This document shows, piece after piece, positions 7,912-15,790 of a stretch of DNA of 64,000 nucleotides. The first letter of the stretch is position 1; every line of letters begins with the position of its first letter. The notes below the pieces were generated by a model. That model made no database searches. It saw only the letters and a list, made by a program, of their open reading frames with translations, and had not been told where the DNA came from. The position numbers and the translations under genes are program-made. The stretch lies in contig NZ_CP045178.1 of the NCBI RefSeq assembly GCF_009296025.1, positions 2,418,001 through 2,482,000 on the forward strand. Reading direction: 5' to 3'. The DNA comes from Streptomyces tsukubensis (lineage in GTDB: Bacteria; Actinomycetota; Actinomycetes; Streptomycetales; Streptomycetaceae).

Positions 7912-8844
7912 ATGTCCGGATGGAACGCGAGTGACATTCCCGACCAGAGCGGCCGTACGGCCGTGGTCACCGGTGCCAACAGCGGGATCGGGTACGTGAC
8001 CGCTCGCGAACTGGCCCGGAATGGGGCAAGAACGGTGCTGGCCTGCCGTGACGCCACCCGAGGCGGCGACGCCGTGGCCCGTCTGCTTTCCGAGGTTCCC
8101 GGTGCGCACGCGGAGTTGGGGCTCCTCGACCTCGGGGACCTCAGCAGTGTGCGGGAGTTCGCCGCCGCGCACCGCGAACGCCCCCTCGACCTGCTCGTCA
8201 ACAACGCGGGGGTCATGGCGCTGCCACACACCAGGACGGCGGACGGCTTCGAGACGCAGTTCGGTGTCAACCACCTCGGGCACTTCGCGCTCACGGGGCT
8301 GCTGTCCCCGGCCCTGCTCGCGACGCCCGGATCGCGTGTCGTCACGGTCTCCAGCGGTCTGCACGTCCTGTCCAACATCGACCTCAACGAGTTGAACAGC
8401 GAGCACGGTTACCGCCGCTGGATCGCCTACGGACGGTCCAAGACCGCCAACCTGCTCTTCACGCATGAACTAGCGCGCCGTCTGGCCGCCGCGGGTTCCG
8501 GGACCGTCGCCGCCGCCGCGCACCCGGGATACGCGTTGACCAACCTCCAGACGACCGGCGTTCGGATGGAGGGCAGGAAGGCGGCGGAGCGCGTGGTGGG
8601 TCTCGCCAACCGGGTCGTGGGCCAGTCCGCTGAGATGGGCGCCCTGCCCAGCCTCTACGCGGCGACCGCCCCCGGAGTGCTCCCCGATTCCTTCACGGGC
8701 CCCCGGTACGCGATGTGGCGGGGGGAGCCCGCGTCGTCGTGGCGCGCGCCCTGGACGCTCAACGACACGGCGGGCGAACTGCTGTGGACGGCTTCCGAGA
8801 AGCTGACCGGGGTCACGTACGACGCGCTCAAGGTCCAGAAGTAG
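7912..8844 (+). CDS. SDR family oxidoreductase, retinol-dehydrogenase-like
   Basis: NAD(P)-dependent oxidoreductase of 310 residues, of the longer SDR subgroup related to WWOX/retinol dehydrogenases. Visible motifs are TGANSGIGYVTARELA (cofactor loop, about residue 20), LLVNNAGVMALP, then FGVNHLGHFALTGLL, VTVSSGLH and YGRSKTANLLF, which supply the catalytic Asn, Ser, Tyr and Lys. The C-terminal YAATAPGVLPDSFTGP segment is also typical. GAGGAGCC before the ATG at 7912 fixes the start. The substrate is unknown; its context beside another SDR gives no pathway. Confidence 0.92.
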   Translation: MSGWNASDIPDQSGRTAVVTGANSGIGYVTARELARNGARTVLACRDATRGGDAVARLLSEVPGAHAELGLLDLGDLSSVREFAAAHRERPLDLLVNNAGVMALPHTRTADGFETQFGVNHLGHFALTGLLSPALLATPGSRVVTVSSGLHVLSNIDLNELNSEHGYRRWIAYGRSKTANLLFTHELARRLAAAGSGTVAAAAHPGYALTNLQTTGVRMEGRKAAERVVGLANRVVGQSAEMGALPSLYAATAPGVLPDSFTGPRYAMWRGEPASSWRAPWTLNDTAGELLWTASEKLTGVTYDALKVQK

Positions 8845-8985
8845 GGCCTGGGGGCCAGAAGTAGGGCCGGGGGGCCGGACGTAGGTGGATGAGGGGCGAC
8901 CGGTGCCGCCCGCCGTACCCCGCGCCCGCTCCCCTGCCCACCGGGGGGCTCCCGCACGGGCGAGAAGGCCGCCACCGTGCGGAAG

Positions 8986-9031
8986 CTCCCTCAGTGAGGG
9001 AGGGGGCAGCGCCCCGCACAGGCGCTGCCCC
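8986..9031. terminator. Twin-hairpin bidirectional terminator
   Basis: CTCCCTCA-G-TGAGGGAG (8986-9002) abuts GGGGCAGCGCC / GGCGCTGCCCC (9003-9013 and 9021-9031, 7-base loop). Both stems are perfect and there is no strong U tract, as is common in Streptomyces. Its position suits termination of the SDR transcript and of ppdK. Confidence 0.7.
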
Positions 9032-9148
9032 TTCCGTGTGAACCGGGATCGCCGCCGACGGGCGAGGGTCGGGCTTGCCGGCGACGACCCCGGGGTCTGG
9101 GGTGATGGGGCGGGCCAAGGAGGGGGGGGTCTCCTCCGGCTCCTCCTT

Positions 9149-9273
9149 GGAACCGCTCCTCGGAGCCCGCCCGTTCCCCCGGAACCGCTCCTCCGAGCCC
9201 ACCCGTTCCCCCGGAACCGCTCCTCGGAGCCCGCCCGTTCCCCCGGAACCGCTCCTCGGAGCCCGCCCGTTCG
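9149..9273. repeat. 32-bp tandem array, four units
   Basis: Units start at 9149, 9181, 9213 and 9245 with ggaaccgctcctcggagccc. The period is exactly 32 and the units differ by one or two bases; the last ends in ttcgttcgg. It lies immediately downstream of ppdK. Confidence 0.9.
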
Positions 9274-9284
9274 TTCGGCGCGTG

Positions 9285-12092
9285 TCAGCGCGTGGTGTCC
9301 CCCGTGGGCCTGGCCGCCGCACGGGCCGCCTCCAGGCGGGCGACGGGGATACGGAAGGGGGAGCAGGAGACGTAGTCGAGTCCCACGTCGTGGAAGAAGT
9401 GCACGGACTCGGGGTCACCGCCGTGTTCGCCGCAGACTCCGAGTTTCAGTTCGGGCCGGGTGGCGCGACCGGCCTTCACCGCGTCCGCGACGAGTTTGCC
9501 CACGCCGTCGCGGTCGATGGTCTCGAACGGTGAGACCCCGAAGATGCCCTTCTCCAGGTAGGCCGTGAAGAAGCTGGCCTCGACGTCGTCGCGGGAGAAG
9601 CCCCACACCGTCTGGGTCAGGTCGTTGGTGCCGAAGGAGAAGAACTCGGCGGCCTCCGCGATCTGTCCGGCTGTCAGCGCGGCGCGCGGCAGCTCGATCA
9701 TCGTGCCGAGGGAGAGTTTCAGCGAGGCGCCCGTGGCGGCCTCGACCTCGGAGATGACCTGCTCGGCCTCGTCCTTGACGATCTCCAGTTCCTGCACGGT
9801 GCCGACGAGCGGGATCATGATCTCGGCGCGCGGGTCGCCCTTGGTGGCCTTGCGTTCCGCGACCGCCTCCGCGATGGCCCGTACCTGCATGGTGAAGAGC
9901 CCGGGGATGACCAGGCCGAGCCGTACTCCGCGCAGACCGAGCATCGGATTCTGCTCGTGGAGCCTGTGCACGGCCTGGAGCAGGCGCAGGTCGTTCTCGT
10001 TGGGGTCCTCGCGGGACTCGGCGAGGGCCACGCGGACGGAGAGTTCCGTGATGTCGGGCAGGAATTCGTGGAGCGGCGGGTCGAGGAGCCGTACGGTCAC
10101 GGGCAGCCCGTCCATCGCCTCGAACAGCTCGACGAAGTCCTTCTTCTGGAGGGGCAGCAGGGCCTTGAGGGCCTGTTCGCGCTCGGAGTCGGTGTCCGCG
10201 AGGATCAGTTTCTCGACCATCTCGCGGCGCTCGCCGAGGAACATGTGCTCCGTGCGGCACAGACCGATGCCCTGGGCGCCGAAGCGGCGGGCGCGCAACG
10301 CGTCCTCGGCGTTGTCGGCGTTGGCCCGGACGCGGAGCCTGCGTACGCGGTCGGCATAGGCCATGATCCGGTGGACGGCCGCGACGAGTTCGTCGGCCTC
10401 GTCGGCGCCGGCGTGCATCCTGCCCTCGAAGTACTCGACCACCGGGGACGGTACGACGGGCACCTCACCGAGGTAGACCTTGCCGCTCGACCCGTCGATG
10501 GAGACGGTGTCGCCCTCCTCGACCACCCGGCCGCCCGCCATGGTCAGCCGGCGTTGCTTGGTGTCGACCTCAAGTTCCTCTGCGCCGCAGACGCAGGTCT
10601 TGCCCATGCCTCGGGCGACGACGGCGGCGTGCGAGGTCTTGCCGCCGCGGGAGGTGAGGATGCCCTCCGCGGCGATCATCCCGTCGAGGTCGTCGGGGTT
10701 GGTCTCGCGGCGGATGAGGATGACCTTCTCGCCGGAACGCGACCACTTGATGGCCGTGTACGAGTCGAAGACGGCCCTGCCGACGGCCGCGCCGGGCGAG
10801 GCCGCGATGCCGCGTCCGATCATCTCGACGGTGGCGTCCTCGTCGAAGCGCGGGAACATGAGCTGGGCGAGCTGGGCGCCGTTGACGCGCTGGAGCGCCT
10901 CGGCCTCGTCGATGAGCCCCTGGTCGACGAGTTGGGTGGCGATACGGAAGGCGGCTCCCGCGGTGCGCTTGCCGACCCGGGTCTGGAGCATCCACAGCTT
11001 GCCGCGTTCGATGGTGAACTCGATGTCGCAGAGGTCCAGGTAGTGGTTCTCCAGCGTCGCCATGATCTCCATGAGCTGCTCGTACGACGCTTTGTCGACC
11101 GATTCCAGGTCGGCGAGGGCGACGGTGTTGCGGATGCCCGCGACGACGTCCTCGCCCTGGGCGTTCTGGAGGTAGTCGCCGTAGACGCCCTGGTGGCCGC
11201 TGGCCGGGTCGCGGGTGAAGGCGACCCCGGTGCCCGAGTCGGGGCCGAGGTTGCCGAAGACCATGGAGCAGATGGTGACGGCGGTGCCGAGGTCGTGCGG
11301 GATGCGTTCCTGACGCCGGTAGAGCTTGGCGCGGTCGCCGTTCCAGGAGGCGAAGACGGCCTTGACGGCGAGGTCCATCTGCTCGCGGGGGTCCTGCGGG
11401 AACTCCCGGCCCGCGCCGTCGGCCACGATCTTCTTGTAGCGCTTGACGAGCTTCTTCAGGTCGTCGGCGCCGAGTTCCACGTCGGTCGCGGCCTTCTTGG
11501 CCCGCTTCACCTCTTCCAGCGCCTCCTCGAAGAGGTCGCCGTCGATGTCGAGCACGGTCTTGCCGAACATCTGGATGAGCCTGCGGTAGGAGTCCCAGGC
11601 GAAACGTTCGTCCCCCGCCTGCGCCGCGAGTCCCGCCACTGAGGCGTCGGAGAGACCGATGTTGAGGACGGTGTCCATCATGCCCGGCATGGAGAATTTG
11701 GCGCCCGAGCGTACGGAGACCAGCAGCGGGTCGTCGGCCTGGCCGAGCCTCTTGCCCATCTCCGACTCCAGCGCGGCGAGGTGCGCGCTCACCTCGTCGC
11801 GCAGCGCCGGGGGTTCCTCGCCGCTCTCCAGGAACGTCCTGCACGCCTCGGTGGTGATGGTGAAGCCGGGCGGCACGGGGAGGCCGAGGTTGGTCATCTC
11901 GGCGAGGTTGGCGCCCTTCCCGCCGAGCAGGTCCTTGAGGTCCCGGTTGCCCTCGCGGAAGTCGTAGACGAATTTCGGTGTCGCTGTCCCGGCCGTGCCG
12001 CTCTTCGCCGCGGCCTTGCGACCGGTCTTCCGCGTCTCGCCCGACGGGCGCGCGCTCTTGGGGGTGTCTGTGGTCTTCGAGTGTGACGACAC
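9285..12092 (-). CDS. ppdK: Pyruvate, phosphate dikinase
   Basis: Interconverts pyruvate, ATP and phosphate with phosphoenolpyruvate, AMP and pyrophosphate; cytoplasmic. About 935 residues. The order is an ATP-grasp nucleotide domain (GGKGANLAEMTNLGLPVPPGF, about residue 50), the swivelling phosphohistidine domain (LTSRGGKTSHAAVVARGMG, His active site), and a C-terminal TIM-barrel PEP/pyruvate domain ending with LGVCGEHGGDP, which carries the catalytic Cys. The GTG at 12090-12092 was chosen because GAGGAG lies just upstream and the protein then begins MSSHSKTTDTPKS; a longer in-frame reading back to 12179 has no ribosome site. The ~40-residue Lys/Thr/Ala-rich N-terminal tail before FVYDFREGNRDL is an extension over the usual enzyme. 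It appears to be a single-gene transcript. Confidence 0.96.
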   Translation of the reverse strand: MSSHSKTTDTPKSARPSGETRKTGRKAAAKSGTAGTATPKFVYDFREGNRDLKDLLGGKGANLAEMTNLGLPVPPGFTITTEACRTFLESGEEPPALRDEVSAHLAALESEMGKRLGQADDPLLVSVRSGAKFSMPGMMDTVLNIGLSDASVAGLAAQAGDERFAWDSYRRLIQMFGKTVLDIDGDLFEEALEEVKRAKKAATDVELGADDLKKLVKRYKKIVADGAGREFPQDPREQMDLAVKAVFASWNGDRAKLYRRQERIPHDLGTAVTICSMVFGNLGPDSGTGVAFTRDPASGHQGVYGDYLQNAQGEDVVAGIRNTVALADLESVDKASYEQLMEIMATLENHYLDLCDIEFTIERGKLWMLQTRVGKRTAGAAFRIATQLVDQGLIDEAEALQRVNGAQLAQLMFPRFDEDATVEMIGRGIAASPGAAVGRAVFDSYTAIKWSRSGEKVILIRRETNPDDLDGMIAAEGILTSRGGKTSHAAVVARGMGKTCVCGAEELEVDTKQRRLTMAGGRVVEEGDTVSIDGSSGKVYLGEVPVVPSPVVEYFEGRMHAGADEADELVAAVHRIMAYADRVRRLRVRANADNAEDALRARRFGAQGIGLCRTEHMFLGERREMVEKLILADTDSEREQALKALLPLQKKDFVELFEAMDGLPVTVRLLDPPLHEFLPDITELSVRVALAESREDPNENDLRLLQAVHRLHEQNPMLGLRGVRLGLVIPGLFTMQVRAIAEAVAERKATKGDPRAEIMIPLVGTVQELEIVKDEAEQVISEVEAATGASLKLSLGTMIELPRAALTAGQIAEAAEFFSFGTNDLTQTVWGFSRDDVEASFFTAYLEKGIFGVSPFETIDRDGVGKLVADAVKAGRATRPELKLGVCGEHGGDPESVHFFHDVGLDYVSCSPFRIPVARLEAARAAARPTGDTTR

Positions 12093-12659
12093 GGACTCGA
12101 CTCCTCGCCTGCTGGCTGCCCTGACGGCGAGGAACATACCCAGATCGAAGGCCCTTCGGTACGTCCACCTGCGCGTCATGCGGCTGTAACCACTCGTCCG
12201 CCAGCAGATCGAAAGGACACGTGGCGCGGACGCCGTACGGCCGGATCTTCAGGACTTCAATGCGGAGGGCTTCGCACCGGAGTAAAACGCTCGTTTGAGC
12301 GGGGTACCCCACCATATGTGTTCGACTTCCGAAGCTAGCACGAGTGGCACCGAGTGCCACCTTTTGGGAGGTGAACTCACCAAGATCCGCTCGTATGAGC
12401 ATGAGAGATCTCAAGCGTGGCGTGAATCACTCTCTTTTTGGACGCCGAACGAGGGGCTGGACCACCATGTGGACCTACGGATGATCCATACCGGCATCCA
12501 GTGCCATCGCTTCGCCTTCGGAGAGGGGATCGAGGCGCGCGAGGCCTTGGAACCCCCGTATGACGCTCGGGCGGGTACGGACCGCACTCCCCATCAACTA
12601 CGCAGGGTGACTCCGGCCGAGGCGCGACGCCTCTCGCAAGCCGCCGCGCGAGCGTGCCT
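12093..12659. other. Intergenic region upstream of ppdK with operator-like repeat and possible small ORF
   Basis: The central part (about 12280-12480) is less GC-rich than its surroundings. It contains a perfect inverted repeat at 12344-12360, followed by TTTTGGGAGGTGA, which looks like a ribosome site on the plus strand. A short plus-strand frame from the ATG at 12398 reads MSMRDLKRGVNHSLFGRRTR and ends after 29 codons. Another frame stays open to the TAG at 12661 with G/C-rich third positions. Neither product is recognised, so no gene is called. Confidence 0.45.
12344..12360. promoter_or_regulatory. Perfect inverted repeat GTGGCAC-CGA-GTGCCAC
   Basis: Seven-base arms around CGA, with a neighbouring GCTAGCACGAG that gives the region a partial resemblance to CIRCE/HrcA half-sites (GCACTC / GAGTGC). 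It lies ~250 bases upstream of ppdK on the minus strand and just before GGGAGGTGA on the plus strand. The target is uncertain. Confidence 0.4.
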
Positions 12660-13862
12660 CTAGATCCCCATGGCCGCGAGTCGCTCCTCGGCCCGCTCCG
12701 CCCCGTAGAGGTGCTCCACGACCAGCGCGCCCGCGCCGACCAGCGCGGCCCGGTCGCCGAGGCGGGAGGTGACCACGTTGAGGTGGGCGGTGTTGCGGGG
12801 CAGGGCACGCTGGTAGAGGAGTTCGCGCACGCCGGTGAGGAACGGGGTTCCCGCCAGGTCGCCGGCGATCATCAGGACACCGGGGTTGAGCAGGGTGACG
12901 ACCGTGGCCAGGACGTCACCGACGTGTCTGCCCGCCTCGCGGGCCAGCCCCATGGCCTCGGGGTGCCCGGCGGCGAGCAGTGCGCGGATGTCGGAGCCCG
13001 ACGAGGCGGGCACGCCCGCCGCCGTGAGTCTGCGGGCCAGCGCCCGGCCGCCCGCGACCGCCGCGAGACACCCCTGGGACCCGCATTCGCAGAGCGCGTC
13101 GGCGCCCCCGGCGATCCTGATGTGCCCGATGTCGCCCGCGCCGCCGTCCACCCCCCGGTAGATCGCGCCGCCGACGACGACGCCCGCCCCTATCCCCGTG
13201 GAGACCTTGACCAGGACGAAGGCCGCACAGTCGGGGTGGGTGGCGCGCTGCTCGCCGTAGGCCATCAGATTCGCGTCGTTCTCCACGAGGACGGGGACGG
13301 GCGCGGCCCGCCCCGTCGCCTCGCTGAACGCGCGGCGCAGCCTGCCCTCCATGTCGTAGCCGTCCCACCCCGGCATGATCGGCGGCTGGACGACGCGGCC
13401 CGTGCTCCGGTCGACGGGGCCGGGCACGGCGAGGCCGATGCCGCAGACCGAGGAGGCGGGGACGCCCGCGGAGCCGAGCAGCCGGCCGAACCATGCGCCT
13501 AGCTCGCCGAGGACCACGTCGGGGCCGTCCTCGACGCGCAGTTCGCCCGTGTACTCGGCGAGTGCTTCGCCGGAAAGGCCAAGGACGGCGGCCCTGCCGT
13601 GCCGCGTCTCCAGGTCGGCGACGAGGACGACGGCGTGGGTGTCGTCGAACTCCAGGCGCGCCGAGGGCCGCCCACCGAGCGGCGAACCGACTTCGCCGCC
13701 CCGGCCCTCGCGGAGCCAGCCCGCCCGGAAGAGCCGGTCGAGCCGCTGCCCGACCGTGGCCCTGGACAACCCCGTGACCTGCTGGAGCGCCCCACGCGTG
13801 GTCGCCCTGCCGCTGCGCACCAACTGGAGCAGGTCCCCCGCGTTCGCCTGGTTCCCGGCCAT
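12660..13862 (-). CDS. ROK family transcriptional regulator
   Basis: Sugar-responsive repressor, 400 residues. The N-terminal winged helix-turn-helix is at about residues 8-60 (LLQLVRSGRATTRGALQQVTGLSRATVGQRLDRL, read in parts). It is followed by the ROK/ASKHA sugar-kinase-like domain: VPGPVDRSTGRV, LVENDANLMAYGE, and the zinc site with CECGSQGCLAAVAGG. The ATG at 13860-13862 was chosen over a GTG eight codons upstream. It is divergent from the two-gene glycoside hydrolase/debranching operon at 13994, so it probably represses that operon and releases it on binding a sugar. Confidence 0.93.
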   Translation of the reverse strand: MAGNQANAGDLLQLVRSGRATTRGALQQVTGLSRATVGQRLDRLFRAGWLREGRGGEVGSPLGGRPSARLEFDDTHAVVLVADLETRHGRAAVLGLSGEALAEYTGELRVEDGPDVVLGELGAWFGRLLGSAGVPASSVCGIGLAVPGPVDRSTGRVVQPPIMPGWDGYDMEGRLRRAFSEATGRAAPVPVLVENDANLMAYGEQRATHPDCAAFVLVKVSTGIGAGVVVGGAIYRGVDGGAGDIGHIRIAGGADALCECGSQGCLAAVAGGRALARRLTAAGVPASSGSDIRALLAAGHPEAMGLAREAGRHVGDVLATVVTLLNPGVLMIAGDLAGTPFLTGVRELLYQRALPRNTAHLNVVTSRLGDRAALVGAGALVVEHLYGAERAEERLAAMGI

Positions 13863-13993
13863 ACCCGACCCCCTAGCGCTCACCAACTCGGCATTACTAA
13901 TTGGGTTTTGCGTGTTAAATAGACGTAACCTGTCACCTTAACGGTACCTACCGTTAAACATCCGGGCCGGACGACGTCTTCCGGGGAGACCGC
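13863..13993. promoter_or_regulatory. Divergent promoter region, ROK regulator / glycan operon
   Basis: This AT-richer gap contains ggcattactaattgggttttgcgtg and then taacggtacctaccgttaa. TAACGGTA-CC-TACCGTTA at 13938-13955 is a perfect palindrome and the best candidate ROK operator here. Confidence 0.6.
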
Positions 13994-15790
13994 GTGGACC
14001 GCACCACCCAGCTCACCGCAGCACGCAGGCATTCCGCTACCCCGCACTCCCCTCCTGACCCGCCGGTGCCGCCAGGGCCGCCCGACCCTCCGGTGCCATC
14101 TGACCTGCCGGTGACATCTGACCCGCCGGTGCCGTCTGACCTGCCGGCCTCGCCGGAGTCACCGGCCCCGCCGTCCTCCTACGTCCCGGCCCGGACGGCC
14201 GAGTCGGCCGCCCGGGTGCTGCGGACCAACTGGACCGGCAGCTCCACAGTCCCCTCGCACGACCTCTACCCCCATCAATGGTCGTGGGACTCGGCGTTCA
14301 TCGCGATCGGCCTGCGCCATCTCTCCCCGCGCCGGGCGCAGCTCGAACTGGAGACGCTCTTCGAGGCCCAGTGGGGTGACGGCCGGGTACCGCACATCGT
14401 CTTCAACCCCGCGGTGCCGCTCGGCGCCTACTTCCCGAGCCCCGACTTCTGGCGCTCCAGTACGGCCGGGCGCGCGGCGGGCGCCCCCGCGGGGCTGGAG
14501 ACGTCGGGGATCGTCCAGCCGCCGGTGCACGCCCTCGCGGTCTGGCTCACCCACCGGGCCGACCCGGGGCTCTCACGGTCCAGGTCGTTTCTCGCACGTG
14601 TGTATCCGCGCCTGGCCGCCTGGCACCGTTATCTGCTGCACAGGCGGGACCTCGGCGGGGGCGGGCTGGTCTCCGTGGTGCACCCGTGGGAGCAGGGCAT
14701 GGACAACAGCCCCTGCTGGGACGGTCCGCTGGCACGGGTGGTGCCGGCCTCGGGACCCTACCGGCGCGCCGACCTCGACCACGGCTCGGCGGCCGACCGG
14801 CCCACCGACCTGGACTACGGCCGCTATGTGGGGCTGGCCGAGGAGTACAGGGACCGGGGATACACGGACCCCCTCTCGCCCGCGCCCCGCTTCGCGGTGG
14901 AGGACCCCGCGTTCAACGCGCTGCTGATCGCGTCGGAGTACGCGCTGGCGCGGATCGCCGCGGAGCTGGGCGGACCCGGTACCGCCTGGCGGGCCCGCGC
15001 CGGGCGGCTGACCCGCGCGCTGGTGGAGCGGCTGTGGGACCCCGAGCGCGAGATCTTCCTCGCACGCGACCTGGGGGCGGGTCAGGCGGATACGGCGGTC
15101 CCGGCGGGTACGGCGCTCTCGTCGGATCCGCCGGCCTCGACGGGTACGGCGAGTACGGCGAGTACGGCGTGTGGGGCGGCTAAGGCGGGTGGGGCGGGTA
15201 CGGCTGTCTCGTCGAGTACGGCGCTCTCGTCGAATCCGCCGACCTCGACGGGTACGGCGGGTACGGCGGGCCCAACGCCCCCTGCCACAAACTCGGCGAA
15301 CCGTACGGGCCCGGCCGCCACGGACTCCGTGAGCCCGGCGGCCCGCGCCACCCGCTCGACGAACCCGCAGGACGGCACCCTCATCCCCGAGCGCGCCATC
15401 TCGGGCCTGCTGCCGCTGATCCTGCCCGAGCTGCCCGACGGCATCGCCGCCGCGCTCGTCCGCACCCTGTGCGGCCCGCACTTCGGTCTTGGCCCGGTGA
15501 CGCGGCTCGCGCCCAGCTACGACCTACTCGGCGCCGGTTTCGATCCGCACAGGTACTGGCGGGGACCGGCCTGGTTCAACACCAACTGGCTGCTGGAGCG
15601 GGGCCTGCGGCTGCACGGCGAGACCGTTCGCGCGAACGCGCTGCGTACGGCGCTGCTGACCGCGGCGAGCGGCTCGGACTTCGCGGAATATGTGGATCCC
15701 TACTCAGGCCGGGGGTGCGGCGCGCGCGGCTTCGGCTGGACGGCTGCGCTCGCCCTCGACCTGCTGGCCGATGGAGGTAACGGGGAATGA
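13994..15790 (+). CDS. Glycoside hydrolase of the GH63/MGH-like (trehalase-type alpha/alpha barrel) family
   Basis: Six-hairpin glycosidase of 598 residues, probably cytoplasmic, acting on alpha-linked glucosides. Conserved blocks include HQWSWDSAFIAIGLRHL (about residue 95), FEAQWGDGRVPHIVFNP, SGIVQPPVHALAVW and HPWEQGMDNSPCWDGPL, and near the end YWRGPAWFNTNWLLERGL. The GTG at 13994 was chosen (GGGGAGA upstream). Two low-complexity parts are odd: a Pro-rich N-terminus with a repeated PPVPSDLP unit (about residues 20-60), and an insert of about 95 residues (about 355-450) of Ala/Gly/Thr/Ser with two related ALSSDPPASTGTA copies. The stop overlaps the next gene's start (ATGA), so the two are translationally coupled. 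The substrate is not established. Confidence 0.85.
   Translation: MDRTTQLTAARRHSATPHSPPDPPVPPGPPDPPVPSDLPVTSDPPVPSDLPASPESPAPPSSYVPARTAESAARVLRTNWTGSSTVPSHDLYPHQWSWDSAFIAIGLRHLSPRRAQLELETLFEAQWGDGRVPHIVFNPAVPLGAYFPSPDFWRSSTAGRAAGAPAGLETSGIVQPPVHALAVWLTHRADPGLSRSRSFLARVYPRLAAWHRYLLHRRDLGGGGLVSVVHPWEQGMDNSPCWDGPLARVVPASGPYRRADLDHGSAADRPTDLDYGRYVGLAEEYRDRGYTDPLSPAPRFAVEDPAFNALLIASEYALARIAAELGGPGTAWRARAGRLTRALVERLWDPEREIFLARDLGAGQADTAVPAGTALSSDPPASTGTASTASTACGAAKAGGAGTAVSSSTALSSNPPTSTGTAGTAGPTPPATNSANRTGPAATDSVSPAARATRSTNPQDGTLIPERAISGLLPLILPELPDGIAAALVRTLCGPHFGLGPVTRLAPSYDLLGAGFDPHRYWRGPAWFNTNWLLERGLRLHGETVRANALRTALLTAASGSDFAEYVDPYSGRGCGARGFGWTAALALDLLADGGNGE

Larger units (their letters stand above)
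8845..9284. other. Intergenic region between convergent SDR and ppdK
   Basis: No gene is seen. It contains a small direct repeat of gccagaagtagggcc at the SDR stop codon, two adjoining perfect hairpins (8986-9031), and a four-unit 32-bp minisatellite next to the ppdK stop. Confidence 0.65.

Noticed and set aside
9957-11642. 561-codon open frame antisense to ppdK
   Set aside because: A shadow of the GC-rich third positions of ppdK; no family resemblance, and the ppdK motifs are unambiguous.
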